A DNA stretch of 64,000 nt, from positions 62,001 through 126,000 of the forward strand of contig NZ_RCTF01000004.1 in assembly GCF_003667445.1 (NCBI RefSeq). Reading direction: 5' to 3'. Position 1 is the first letter of the stretch. The number at the start of each line of letters is the position of its first letter. Under the pieces are notes generated by a model. That model was not told the origin of the DNA. It saw nothing but the letters and a program-made list of their open reading frames with translations, and made no database searches. This DNA comes from Xanthobacter tagetidis (GTDB lineage: Bacteria; Pseudomonadota; Alphaproteobacteria; Rhizobiales; Xanthobacteraceae). Of this stretch, positions 15,857 through 24,564 are shown piece after piece. The translations under genes and the position numbers were made by a program.

Positions 15857-18127
15857 ATGAACGCTCCGCAGGTTCTCAGCCGGTTCCGCGTCACGGGCAT
15901 GGACTGCGCCTCCTGCGCCGCCAAGATCGAGGGCGCGGGGCAGCGGGTGGAGGGCATCACCGAGATCTCCGTCTCGGTGGCGGCCGGCACGGTGTCGGTG
16001 CGGCACGCGGAAGGGCTCGACCTGACGGCTCTGACGCGCCGCCTCGCGCCCATGGGCTACACGCTCGCGCCCTTGCCCGCGACCGGCGCTCCGGCCGAGG
16101 CACAGCCGGAGGCGGGCGCCTGCTGTGGGCACGATCATCATGGCCACGACCACGGACACGCGGGGCACGCCCATGACGATCGGACGCCGCCTGCGGCAGG
16201 CGATGCGGATGTGACGGCCAATGCCCACCCGCCGGGCGGCCACGACCATGCCGCGCCGGCAGACGGGCGGTGGTGGACCACCGCCAAGGCGCGCCTGACG
16301 CTGGCGAGCGGCGCGGCGCTGGCAGCGGCGTTCGGCGCCGGCTTCCTCCTGCCGGCCGCGAAGGACTGGATCTTCATCGTCGCGATGCTGGTCGGCCTCG
16401 TGCCCATCGCCCGCCGCGCCATCGCGGCGGCGGGCAACGGAATGCCGTTCACCATCGAGATGCTGATGACCATCGCCGCGGTCGGCGCGGTGGTCATCGG
16501 CGCGGCCGAAGAGGCGGCGGCGGTGGTGTTCCTGTTCCTGGTGGGCGAGCTGCTGGAAGGGGTTGCGGCCGGCCGCGCCCGCGCCGGCATCCGCGCGCTG
16601 GCGGCGCTGGTGCCCAAGACCGCGCTGGTCGAGCGCGACGGGACCACGCGCGAAATCCCGGCAGACCGGCTTGTTTTGGGCGACGTCGTCCTGGTCCGTC
16701 CCGGCGAGCGCATCGCCGCCGACGGCGTGGTGCTGTCCGGCGAGAGCGGCGTCGACGAGAGCCCGGTCACGGGCGAGAGCGCGCCGGTGGCGAAGGAGCC
16801 CGGCGCCGCGGTGTTCGCCGGCACGGTGAACGGCGAGGCGGCGCTGCGCATCCGGGTGACCGCGGCGGCGCAGGACAACACCATTGCCCGCGTGGTCCGC
16901 CTGGTGGAGGAGGCGCAGGAGGCGCGCGCGCCCACCGAGCGCTTCATCGACGGCTTCGCGCGCTACTACACGCCCGCGGTGGTGGCGGTGGCGGCGCTGG
17001 TGGCGGTGGCGCCGCCGCTCGCCTTCGGCGCCGGCTGGGACGAATGGATCTACAAGGGCCTCGCCATCCTGCTCATCGGCTGCCCGTGCGCGCTGGTCAT
17101 CTCCACCCCGGCCGCCATCGCTTCCGGCCTTGCCGCCGGTGCCCGGCGCGGGCTCCTGATGAAGGGCGGCGCGGTGCTGGAGACGGCGCGCAAGGTCACG
17201 GTCGTGTGCTTCGACAAGACCGGCACCCTCACCGCGGGCAAGCCGCAGGTGACCGACATCCTCGCCGCCGGACGGCCCGAGGTCGAGGTCCTGGCGCTCG
17301 CCGCCGCGCTGGAGGCGGGATCGAGCCATCCGCTGGCCCACGCCATCCTGTCCCGTGCCGAGGCCGAGGGCATCGCGCCGGTTCCGGCCGAGGCGGCGAA
17401 GGCCATGGGCGGCAAGGGCGTCTCGGGCCTGGTCGAGGGCCGGGAGGTGTTCCTGGTCTCGCCCCGCGCCGCCGCCGCGCTGGCGCCGCTCGGCCCGGAG
17501 CTGGAGGCGCGCATCGCCGACCTCAACAGCGCGGGCAAGACCTGCTCCGTGGTGGTGGCGGACGGCGCCGTCGCGGGCGTGATCGCCATGCGCGACGAGC
17601 CGCGCCCGGACGCCGCCGACGGGATAAGCGCGCTGGCGGCGCAGGGCATCCGCACCCTCATGCTCACCGGCGACAACCGGCGCACCGCCGAGGCCATCGG
17701 CGCGGCGCTCGGCATCGAGGTGCGCGCCGAGCTGCTGCCGCAGGACAAGCTCGACGCGGTCGGCGCGCTGAAGCGCCAAGGCGCGGTGGTGGCGAACGTG
17801 GGCGACGGCATCAACGACGCCCCCGCCCTCGCGGCCGCCGACATCGGCATCGCCATGGGCGGCGGCACCGACGTGGCGCTGGAGACGGCGGACGCCGCGG
17901 TGCTGCACGGCCGGGTGAAGGACGTGGCGGCGATCATCGACCTCTCCCGTCGCACCATGGGCAACATCCACCAGAACATCGCCATCGCGCTCGGGCTGAA
18001 GGCGGTGTTCCTGGTGACCACCATCGCCGGCATCACCGGCTTGTGGCCGGCCATCCTCGCCGATACCGGGGCTACCGTGCTGGTGACGCTCAACGCACTG
18101 CGGCTGCTCTCGGCCCGCCCAGGCTGA
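15857..18127 (+). CDS. P1B-type heavy metal-translocating ATPase (ZntA/CadA-like)
   Basis: An inner-membrane efflux ATPase for Zn2+, Cd2+ or Pb2+, 756 residues. One N-terminal heavy-metal-associated domain has GMDCASC. A His-rich linker follows at about residues 94-135 (HDHHGHDHGHAGHAHDD and GGHDHA). Then come the transmembrane domain, the actuator TGES, the ion-binding CPC at 409-411 and the phosphorylation site DKTGT at 453. The SSHPLAHA P1B nucleotide motif and GDGINDAPAL complete the cytoplasmic domains. The last helix region contains LADTGATVLVTLNALRLL with the Asp expected in the Zn/Cd/Pb subgroup. Expression should depend on the divergent MerR protein and the 19-base-spacer promoter. 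Confidence 0.94.
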   Translation: MNAPQVLSRFRVTGMDCASCAAKIEGAGQRVEGITEISVSVAAGTVSVRHAEGLDLTALTRRLAPMGYTLAPLPATGAPAEAQPEAGACCGHDHHGHDHGHAGHAHDDRTPPAAGDADVTANAHPPGGHDHAAPADGRWWTTAKARLTLASGAALAAAFGAGFLLPAAKDWIFIVAMLVGLVPIARRAIAAAGNGMPFTIEMLMTIAAVGAVVIGAAEEAAAVVFLFLVGELLEGVAAGRARAGIRALAALVPKTALVERDGTTREIPADRLVLGDVVLVRPGERIAADGVVLSGESGVDESPVTGESAPVAKEPGAAVFAGTVNGEAALRIRVTAAAQDNTIARVVRLVEEAQEARAPTERFIDGFARYYTPAVVAVAALVAVAPPLAFGAGWDEWIYKGLAILLIGCPCALVISTPAAIASGLAAGARRGLLMKGGAVLETARKVTVVCFDKTGTLTAGKPQVTDILAAGRPEVEVLALAAALEAGSSHPLAHAILSRAEAEGIAPVPAEAAKAMGGKGVSGLVEGREVFLVSPRAAAALAPLGPELEARIADLNSAGKTCSVVVADGAVAGVIAMRDEPRPDAADGISALAAQGIRTLMLTGDNRRTAEAIGAALGIEVRAELLPQDKLDAVGALKRQGAVVANVGDGINDAPALAAADIGIAMGGGTDVALETADAAVLHGRVKDVAAIIDLSRRTMGNIHQNIAIALGLKAVFLVTTIAGITGLWPAILADTGATVLVTLNALRLLSARPG

Positions 18128-18189
18128 GGCGCGGCCCGGCGCCGCTTCCGGCGGAGGCGGCACAGGCGGGCTGGACAAAGGGCGCTTCC

Positions 18190-18201
18190 GGGCATATACC
18201 C
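18190..18201. promoter_or_regulatory. Predicted MarR operator GGGCATATACCC overlapping marR -10
   Basis: GGGCATATACCC, an imperfect palindrome, ends six bases before the marR ATG. TATACC inside it reads as a -10 element with TGGACA (18172-18177) 17 bases upstream as -35. Its reverse complement recurs at 18630-18641 before the aldo/keto reductase. Binding here would block marR transcription. The predicted start site falls at the ATG itself. Confidence 0.7.
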
Positions 18202-18207
18202 ACATTC

Positions 18208-18606
18208 ATGACGTCTCCCTGCTATTGTGCCAATCTGAGGATGGCGGCCCGGAAGATCTCGGCGCGCTATGACGAGGGCCTGGCGCCCTCCGGCATCAAC
18301 GTCGCCCAGTACGGGCTGCTGCGCCGGATTGCCCGCACCGAGGGCATCAGCCTTACGGAACTCGGCGCCCTTTCCGGGCTCGACCGCTCCACCATCGGCC
18401 GGAACGTGCGGGTGCTGGAGCGCATGAAGCTGGTGAAGTCGGGCCGCGGCAAGGACCAGAGGGAGGCGGTCGTTAGGCTCACCGAGACCGGATCGGCGAC
18501 GCTCGCCGCTGCGACACCGCTCTGGCAGGCCTGCCAGAAGGAGGTGGAGGACCGTTTCGGCCCGGACAATCTGAAGCTGCTGCAGGAGGCCCTCGAAGCC
18601 CTCTGA
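18208..18606 (+). CDS. MarR-family transcriptional regulator
   Basis: A 132-residue winged-helix regulator. It opens CYCANLRMAARKISARYDEGL, the Cys-containing first helix common in one MarR subgroup. This is followed by INVAQYGLLRRIAR, the recognition region LTELGALSGLDRSTIGRNVRVLE and the wing SGRGKDQREAVVRLTE. The gene sits downstream of the metal ATPase but is followed by an aldo/keto reductase, thiolase and MATE pump, its more likely targets. No Shine-Dalgarno sequence precedes the ATG and the predicted transcription start coincides with it, so the mRNA may be leaderless. The N-terminal Cys residues could act as an oxidant or electrophile sensor (inference). Confidence 0.88.
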   Translation: MTSPCYCANLRMAARKISARYDEGLAPSGINVAQYGLLRRIARTEGISLTELGALSGLDRSTIGRNVRVLERMKLVKSGRGKDQREAVVRLTETGSATLAAATPLWQACQKEVEDRFGPDNLKLLQEALEAL

Positions 18607-18629
18607 CCGCTCGTTTTTCGCCCTTTTGC

Positions 18630-18641
18630 AGGTATATGCCC
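18630..18641. promoter_or_regulatory. Second MarR operator copy before aldo/keto reductase
   Basis: AGGTATATGCCC is the reverse complement of the site at 18190-18201 in 11 of 12 positions. It lies 24 bases after the marR stop and about 97 bases before the reductase start. The pair suggests that MarR controls both itself and the downstream three-gene group. Confidence 0.7.
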
Positions 18642-18737
18642 GCAAATCGCTCGTCCCTGCGCGGCCTCAGGCCGGGCAGGCATTTCCTCATCCCCCTGGG
18701 TTGCTGCCCCGCCGCACCCCGCATGGTGAACAGACAC

Positions 18738-19751
18738 ATGGACTATATCCCCTTCGGACGCACCGGCCTGATGGTCTCGAAGATCGCCCTCGGCACCGCG
18801 ACCTTCGGTACCGGCTGGGGCTATGGCGCCGACGCCGCGACCGGCGCCGCCATCTTCAACGCCTATGACGAGGCGGGCGGAAACTTCATAGACACGGCCG
18901 ACGTCTACCAGTTCGGCCAGTCCGAGGAGATGCTCGGCGGTCTGCTCGACGGCCGCCGGGAGCGGTTCGTGCTCGCCACCAAGTTCGCGAACGGCGACAA
19001 AGCGGGCGCGGACCGGCTTGTCACCGGCAATAGCCGCAAGGCCATGGTCGCCTCGCTCGAAGCGAGCCTCAAGCGCCTCAGGACGGATCGCGTCGACCTG
19101 TTCTGGGTGCACCATCCCGACGGCGTGACGCCGGCCGAGGAGATCGTGCGCGGGCTCGACGACCTGGCCCGCGCCGGCAAGATCCTGTTCGGCGGCCTGT
19201 CGAACTTTCCCGCCTGGCGCCTCGCCCGTGCGGCGACGCTCGCCGAGATGAGCCGCGCGGCGCCCATCGCCGCGGCCCAGTTCGAGCATTCCCTGGTCCA
19301 TCGCGCCCCCGAGGCTGACCTGTTTCCCGCCGCGCGCGCACTCGGGATGGGGATCGTCACCTGGTCTCCGCTCGGCGGCGGCGTGCTCACCGGAAAGTAC
19401 CGGCGCGGCGAGACCGGCCGTGCCGAAGCATTGGGCGGGCGCGTGTTCCAGGCCGAGAACTCGGCGCAGCGCTCGGCGGTCGTCGACACCGTGCTCGACA
19501 TCGCCGGCGCCCGCGGCGTGCCGCCCGACCAGGTGGCGATCGCGTGGGCCGCGAGCCATCCGAGCGTGCCCATGATCGGGCCGCGGACGCTCGACCAGCT
19601 GAAGAGCAACCTCGCCGCGCTGTCGCTTGCGCTCTCCGGCGACGAGCTCTCCCGTCTCGACGCCGCGAGCACGCTTGAGGGATCGTTCCTGCCGGAGGTT
19701 GCCCCCCAATTCGCGGACCGCCCGCCGGCCGGCGCGGTTCCCGTCGCCTGA
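18738..19751 (+). CDS. Aldo/keto reductase
   Basis: An NADPH-dependent reductase of the AKR superfamily, 337 residues. It starts YIPFGRTGLMVSKIALGTATFG. The catalytic tetrad is visible as Asp in NFIDTADVYQFGQSE, Tyr in the same block, Lys in FVLATKFAN and His in DLFWVHHPDG. The NADPH-binding end shows AIAWAASHPSVPMIGPRTLDQL. The start at 18738 matches the family N-terminus; ATGs at 18636 and 18723 add non-homologous residues. Its stop is followed 32 bases later by the thiolase gene. Likely role: detoxifying reactive carbonyls or acting in a catabolic route together with the thiolase; substrate unknown. Confidence 0.9.
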   Translation: MDYIPFGRTGLMVSKIALGTATFGTGWGYGADAATGAAIFNAYDEAGGNFIDTADVYQFGQSEEMLGGLLDGRRERFVLATKFANGDKAGADRLVTGNSRKAMVASLEASLKRLRTDRVDLFWVHHPDGVTPAEEIVRGLDDLARAGKILFGGLSNFPAWRLARAATLAEMSRAAPIAAAQFEHSLVHRAPEADLFPAARALGMGIVTWSPLGGGVLTGKYRRGETGRAEALGGRVFQAENSAQRSAVVDTVLDIAGARGVPPDQVAIAWAASHPSVPMIGPRTLDQLKSNLAALSLALSGDELSRLDAASTLEGSFLPEVAPQFADRPPAGAVPVA

Positions 19752-19783
19752 GCCCTGCTCGCGCGACCGAAGGAGAACTTCCG

Positions 19784-20971
19784 ATGACAACCTCAGCCGA
19801 CATCCTCATCACCCAGCCGGTGCGCACCGCCATCGGCGCCTATAACGGGGCGCTGAAGGGCACCCCCGCCACCGAGCTCGGCGCCGTGGTGGTGCGCGAG
19901 ACCCTGCGCCGTGCCGGCCTCGCTCCGGACCGCATCGGCTCGGTCATCATGGGCAACGTGATCCAGGCCGGAAACCGCATGAACCCGGCCCGCCAGGCGG
20001 CGATCGGAGGCGGCCTCCCGGTTTCGGTGCCGGCCATGACCGTCAACCGCGTGTGCGGCTCCGGGGCGCAGGCGATCCTCACCGCGGCCCAGGAGATCGG
20101 TGCCGGAGACATCGAGGCCGCGGTGGCCGGCGGCATGGAGAACATGGACCGCGCGCCCTACCTGATGGACGGCGGGCGCTGGGGCTACCGCATGGGTCCG
20201 GCGACCATCCTCGACAGCATGCTGACGGACGGCCTCAACGACGCCTTCTCCGGCGCGCATTCCGGCTGGCACACCGAGGACCTCGTGGCGCAGATGCAGA
20301 TCAGCCGCGCCGACCAGGACGCCTTCGCCGCACGCTCGCAGGAGCGCTTCGCCGCAGCCCAGGCGGCGGGCTGCTTCACGGATGAGATCGTCGCCGTGGA
20401 GGTGAAGGGCCGCAAGGGTCCGGAGCGCTTCGACACCGACGAGGCGCCACGCCCGGAGACCACCCGGGACATCCTCGCCCGGCTGAAGCCCGCCTTCCGG
20501 CCCGACGGCACCATCACCGCCGGCAACGCGCCGGGGCTCAACAGCGGCGCGGCGGCCATGGTGGTGTCGCGCCGCGGCTTCGCCGATGCCAACGGCCTCG
20601 CGCCGCTCGGCCGCTTGGCCGGCCACGGCGTCGCGGCGGTGGAGCCGGGGCTGTTCGGCCTCGGCCCGGTGCCGGCCGTGCGCAAGGCGCTGGACCGCGC
20701 CGGCTGGTCGCTGGGCGATATCGAGCGGATCGAGATCAACGAGGCGTTCGCCGCCGTGCCGCTGGCCGTGGCGCGCACGCTCGGCCTGCCGGAAAACATC
20801 GTCAACGTGGAGGGCGGCGCGGTGGCGCACGGCCATCCCATCGGCGCCACCGGCGCCGTGCTGGTGACGCGGCTGCTCCACGGCATGCGCCGCGACGGCA
20901 TCCGCCGAGGCATGGTCACGCTGTGCATCGGCGGCGGCCAGGGCATCGCCCTCGCCCTCGAAACCGCCTGA
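19784..20971 (+). CDS. Acetyl-CoA C-acyltransferase (thiolase)
   Basis: A thiolase of 395 residues that condenses or cleaves acyl-CoA esters. The acyl-carrying Cys is residue 91 in VNRVCGSGAQA. GGMENMDRAPYL is the family block near 115. NEAFAAVPLAVA, His351 in GGAVAHGHPIGATGA and Cys381 in LCIGGGQG complete the active site. It is longer than nothing and shorter than nothing in the family, with no truncation. Ribosome site GAAGGAGAACTTCCG is strong. It lies between the aldo/keto reductase and the MATE pump in one transcription unit. Whether it is biosynthetic or degradative cannot be decided here. Confidence 0.95.
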   Translation: MTTSADILITQPVRTAIGAYNGALKGTPATELGAVVVRETLRRAGLAPDRIGSVIMGNVIQAGNRMNPARQAAIGGGLPVSVPAMTVNRVCGSGAQAILTAAQEIGAGDIEAAVAGGMENMDRAPYLMDGGRWGYRMGPATILDSMLTDGLNDAFSGAHSGWHTEDLVAQMQISRADQDAFAARSQERFAAAQAAGCFTDEIVAVEVKGRKGPERFDTDEAPRPETTRDILARLKPAFRPDGTITAGNAPGLNSGAAAMVVSRRGFADANGLAPLGRLAGHGVAAVEPGLFGLGPVPAVRKALDRAGWSLGDIERIEINEAFAAVPLAVARTLGLPENIVNVEGGAVAHGHPIGATGAVLVTRLLHGMRRDGIRRGMVTLCIGGGQGIALALETA

Positions 20972-20991
20972 GCCGCCACGAAAGGCCGAAG

Positions 20992-22374
20992 ATGACCGAC
21001 GCGACCGTCTCTCCGCCCGCCCCCGGCGCTCCGTCGCTCGAAGGCCGCACCCGCCGCCTGGTGGAAGCGCCCATGCTGCCGCTGCTGCTCTCCATGGCAT
21101 GGCCCAACATGCTCATCATGGTGGCGCAGGCGGCCACCGGGCTGATCGAGACCTGGTGGATCGCGCACCTCGGCACCGACGCGCTCGCCGGCATGGCGCT
21201 GGTGTTTCCGCCGGTGATGCTGATGACCATGATTTCCGCCGGCGCCATGGGCGGCGGCATCTCCTCCGCCGTCGCCCGGGCGCTGGGCGCCGGACGGCGC
21301 GACGAGGCGGATGCGCTGGTGCTGCACGCGCTGGTCATCAACGCCGCTTTGGGCATCGCCTTCTCGCTCGTCTTCCTCCTGTTCGGGCGGCCCATCTACA
21401 CCGCGCTCGGCGGCACCGGAGGCGCCCTGGAGGCGGCGCTCGTCTATTCCAACATGGTGTTCGCGGGCATCGTCTTCGTGTGGCTCATGAATGCGCTGGC
21501 GAGCGTGATCCGCGGTACGGGCGACATGCTGTTCCCCGCCATCGTCATCTGCGTGGGCGTCGTGTTTCTGGTGCCGGCCTCGCCGGTGCTGATCTTCGGG
21601 CTCGGCCCCATTCCCGGCCTCGGCGTGGCCGGCGGCGGGGTGGCGCTGACGCTGTTCTACGCGGTCGGCACGCTCGCCATGGCGTGGCGCGTCGCCTCCG
21701 GGCGCAACCCCGCACGCTTCCGCTGGGTGCGCCTGCGCTGGGCGCTCATGAAGGGCATCCTGAAGGTCGGCGCGGTCTCGGCCATCGCCTCCATCCAGAC
21801 CAACCTCACCATCGCCGGGGCGACTGCGCTCGTGGCGGCGGCGGCCGGCGTCGAGGCGGTGGCGGGGTTCGGCACCGGCGCGCGGCTCGAATACCTGCTG
21901 ATCCCTCTCATCTTCGGCATCGGCGCGCCGCTGGTGGCGCTGGTGGGCACCAATATCGGCGCCGGGCGCGGCGACCGGGCGCTCTCCATCGCGCTGCTCG
22001 GCGGCGGGCTCGCCTTCCTGGTCACCGAGGCGATCGGCATCGCCGCGGCGCTGTGGCCGCACGCGTGGCTGTCGCTGTTCAGCGACGACCCGGCCATGAT
22101 CGCCGCCGGCAGCCAATATCTGCGGATCGTCGGGCCGGCCTACGGCTTCTTCGGCCTCGGCCTGTCGCTCTATTTCGCCTCGCAGGGCGCGGGGCGGCTG
22201 TTCTGGCCGCTGGCAAGCGGCTTCCTGCGCGTCGCGCTGGCGCTGGGCGGGGGCTGGCTCGCCCTCGCGCTCACCGGCTCGCTCCTGGCTCTGTTCGCGG
22301 CGCTCGCCGTAGCGCTGGTCGCGTACGGACTGACCATCCTCGCCGCGGTGCGCTCCGGCGCCTGGTTCAGGTAG
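20992..22374 (+). CDS. MATE-family multidrug efflux transporter
   Basis: A 460-residue cation-coupled exporter with two six-helix bundles. The N-terminal bundle begins PMLPLLLSMAWPNMLIMVAQAATGLIETWWIAHLG, which contains the NorM-type helix 1-2 signature. The second bundle begins LKVGAVSAIASIQTNLTIAGATALVA. Start ATG at 20992 has GAAAGGCCGAAG upstream and is 20 bases after the thiolase stop. As part of a MarR-controlled group it probably exports a toxic compound or metabolite. The 3' end is tail-to-tail with coxG. Confidence 0.93.
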   Translation: MTDATVSPPAPGAPSLEGRTRRLVEAPMLPLLLSMAWPNMLIMVAQAATGLIETWWIAHLGTDALAGMALVFPPVMLMTMISAGAMGGGISSAVARALGAGRRDEADALVLHALVINAALGIAFSLVFLLFGRPIYTALGGTGGALEAALVYSNMVFAGIVFVWLMNALASVIRGTGDMLFPAIVICVGVVFLVPASPVLIFGLGPIPGLGVAGGGVALTLFYAVGTLAMAWRVASGRNPARFRWVRLRWALMKGILKVGAVSAIASIQTNLTIAGATALVAAAAGVEAVAGFGTGARLEYLLIPLIFGIGAPLVALVGTNIGAGRGDRALSIALLGGGLAFLVTEAIGIAAALWPHAWLSLFSDDPAMIAAGSQYLRIVGPAYGFFGLGLSLYFASQGAGRLFWPLASGFLRVALALGGGWLALALTGSLLALFAALAVALVAYGLTILAAVRSGAWFR

Positions 22375-22388
22375 GGCCGGCGCGCGGC

Positions 22389-23201
22389 TCAGGCGCGCCG
22401 GCCGTCGAGCCGCCCGAACAGGTAGCCGATGGCGGCGACGACGATCAGCAGGACCGCGAGCAGGAACGCGCCTGAGACCGGCAGCCCCCCGCCCGCCGAC
22501 TGCGACATGCCGCCGAAGACGAAGCCGGCGATGGCGAAGACGCCCATGAGCACGCCGAGCGCCAGCGGCCGCAGCGCGCCGGTCTCCGGCGCGGCCGGAG
22601 GAGCGGCCGGCGCGGCGGCGCGCGGAGCCTGCGCCGGTGCGATGGCGGGCGGCGGCTCGGATGCGGTCGCTGCCGGAGCGGGCGTGCCGGCAGGGGCGGC
22701 GGCTGCCGAAGCAGGCTCCTGCGGGGATTCCTGCGGCGCAGGCGCGGCGTCCTGGGCCTGCCGGGCCAGCACCTCCTGCGCGAAGCGCTTGAAGAAGGCG
22801 CCGGACATCTGCTTCGCCGTGGCGTCGATGAGGCGCGCGCCCAACTGGGCGAGCTTGCCGCCCACCTGCGCCTCCACCTCGTAGCGCAGGATGGTCTCGG
22901 CGCCGTCCTCCTCCAGGCTCACCTTGGCATCGCCCTTGGCGAAGCCGGCGACGCCGCCCTGGCCCTCGCCCGAGATGCGGTAGCTCTTCGGCGGGTCGAG
23001 GTCGAGCAGCGTCACCGCGCCGGAGAAGCGCGCGCTGACGGGGCCGACCTTCAGCACCACGGTCGCGGTCATCTCGGTGTCGGAGAGCTTGTTCAGCTCC
23101 TGGCAGCCGGGAATGCAGGCTTTCAACACCTCGGGGTCGTTCAGCGCCCGCCACACCGCGTCCCGCGGGGCGGGAATGCGCTGCTCGCCGGTCATGTCCA
23201 T
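22389..23201 (-). CDS. coxG: CoxG-type carbon monoxide dehydrogenase subunit G protein
   Basis: A SRPBCC/START-like protein of 270 residues. Residues 1-150 are the CoxG domain: MTGEQRIPAPRDAVWRALND, ACIPGCQELNKLSD, GPVSARFSGAVTL and LAQLGARLIDATAKQMSGAFF. A Pro/Ala-rich linker (about 165-215) leads to a single C-terminal transmembrane helix (PVSGAFLLAVLLIVVAAIGYLFG). In Oligotropha, CoxG helps anchor CO dehydrogenase to the membrane. Here the partner is probably the molybdenum hydroxylase at 24565-28321. A strong 27-base dyad lies upstream at 23255-23281. It converges on the MATE gene. Confidence 0.9.
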   Translation of the reverse strand: MDMTGEQRIPAPRDAVWRALNDPEVLKACIPGCQELNKLSDTEMTATVVLKVGPVSARFSGAVTLLDLDPPKSYRISGEGQGGVAGFAKGDAKVSLEEDGAETILRYEVEAQVGGKLAQLGARLIDATAKQMSGAFFKRFAQEVLARQAQDAAPAPQESPQEPASAAAAPAGTPAPAATASEPPPAIAPAQAPRAAAPAAPPAAPETGALRPLALGVLMGVFAIAGFVFGGMSQSAGGGLPVSGAFLLAVLLIVVAAIGYLFGRLDGRRA

Positions 23202-23254
23202 GAAGTCGTCTCCCGTTCGGCGCGTGCTCTATCATCAAATGAGAAGGCGATTCA

Positions 23255-23281
23255 CCGATCAAATTGGTTCAATTTGATCGG
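23255..23281. promoter_or_regulatory. Perfect 27-base operator-like palindrome upstream of coxG
   Basis: Arms CCGATCAAATTG and CAATTTGATCGG are exact complements around GTT. It is 54 bases before the coxG start and eight bases beyond the alcohol dehydrogenase stop. The AT-rich arms stand out in this GC-rich setting. A terminator is less likely because no T-run follows. Confidence 0.65.
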
Positions 23282-23289
23282 ATCGCGCT

Positions 23290-24432
23290 CTAGCCGCCGA
23301 AATCCACCACGAGGCGCACCACCGAGCCGTCGTGCAGCCGGTCGAAGCCAGCGTTGATCTCGTCAAGCGGGATCGCGCCGCTCATCAGCTTGTCCACCGG
23401 CAGGCGGCCGGACTTGTAGAGGTCCACATAGCGCGGCAGATCGCGCACCGGAACGCAGGTGCCGATATAGCTGCCCTTCACCGTGCGCTCCTCCGCCACC
23501 AGGCTGACGATGTTCACCGGCAGCGTCGCTTCGGGCGGCGGCAGGCCGGCGGTGACCGTGGTTCCGCCGCGCTTGGTCATCTTGTAGGCGTTCTCCAGCG
23601 CCCGCGCGGAGCCGGCGAACTCGAAGGCGAAGTCCGCCCCGGCGCCGCCCGCATGAGCACGGACCTGTTCCACCGCGTCGGGGGCGCGGGCATCCACCAC
23701 GGCCGTGGCGCCGAGCGCCTTGGCGAGTTCGAGCTTCTCCGGCGAAAGGTCCACCGCCACCACCTTGGTGGCGCCGGCGGCGATGGCGCCGAGCACGGCG
23801 GCAAGGCCGACGCCGCCGAGGCCGATTACCGCGACGCTCTCGCCCGGCTGCACCCGCGCGGTGTTGATGACCGCGCCGACGCCGGTGAGCACCGCGCAGC
23901 CGAACAGAGCGGCGATGGGCAGCGGGATGTCGCGGTCGATCTTCACCAGCGAGCGGCGCGAGACCACCGCATGGTCGGCGAAGGCGGAGCAGCCGAGATG
24001 GTGGTGCACGTCGGAATGGTCGTGGCCGCACATGTGCAGGCGGATGGCGCCGGTGAGCAGACGCCCCTTGCCGTTCGCCACCGCGCCCGGCTCGCACAAG
24101 GCCGGGCGGCCTTCGGCGCAGGGCAGGCAGTGGCCGCAGCTCGGCATGAACACCATCACCACATGGTCGCCGGGCACCAGGTCCTCGACGCCCGCGCCCA
24201 CCTCCACCACGGTGCCCGCCGCCTCGTGGCCGATGGCCATGGGCATGGGCCGCGGGCGCGAGCCGTTGATGACCGAGAGGTCGGAATGGCACAGGCCGGC
24301 GGCGCCGATCTTCACCAGCACCTCGCCGGCGCCGGGCCGGTCCAGCTCCAGTTCCTCGATCTTGAGGGGCTCGCTCTTGGCGTAGGGATGCTCCGCGCCC
24401 ATCTGGCGCAGGACGGCGGCTTTGATCTTCAT
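23290..24432 (-). CDS. Zinc-dependent alcohol dehydrogenase
   Basis: A medium-chain NAD(P)-dependent dehydrogenase of 380 residues. Catalytic zinc ligands are Cys in AGLCHSDLSVI, His-Glu in IGHEAAGTVVEVG and Cys in LHHHLGCSAFA. The structural zinc has four Cys in PSCGHCLPCAEGRPALC. The Rossmann motif is VIGLGGVGLAAVLGAIAAGA. HMCGHDHSDVHHHLGC is unusually His-rich near residue 145. ATG 24432 follows a GAGGAATTCGCCGCA ribosome site. It is divergent from the hydroxylase genes across 132 bases. A link of alcohol to aldehyde to acid oxidation with the neighbouring molybdenum hydroxylase is plausible but inferred. Confidence 0.93.
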   Translation of the reverse strand: MKIKAAVLRQMGAEHPYAKSEPLKIEELELDRPGAGEVLVKIGAAGLCHSDLSVINGSRPRPMPMAIGHEAAGTVVEVGAGVEDLVPGDHVVMVFMPSCGHCLPCAEGRPALCEPGAVANGKGRLLTGAIRLHMCGHDHSDVHHHLGCSAFADHAVVSRRSLVKIDRDIPLPIAALFGCAVLTGVGAVINTARVQPGESVAVIGLGGVGLAAVLGAIAAGATKVVAVDLSPEKLELAKALGATAVVDARAPDAVEQVRAHAGGAGADFAFEFAGSARALENAYKMTKRGGTTVTAGLPPPEATLPVNIVSLVAEERTVKGSYIGTCVPVRDLPRYVDLYKSGRLPVDKLMSGAIPLDEINAGFDRLHDGSVVRLVVDFGG

Positions 24433-24564
24433 TGCGGCGAATTCCTCCGTGGATTCCGCATGCCGCCCGGTCGCGCTGATCGGCGCGGCGGCTTGACACC
24501 CTCTAACATAGTTCAATAATGCAAGTAACTCTGGAATGAAAGCGCAGATGCCGGAACTCGACGC

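Noticed and set aside
20185..23262. Very long open frame on the minus strand opposite the thiolase and MATE genes
   Set aside because: It is antisense to two well-supported genes; its product is low-complexity Arg/His/Asp-rich sequence of the kind produced by reading GC-rich genes backwards. Only its 3' part region at 22389-23201 is real, in another frame (coxG).
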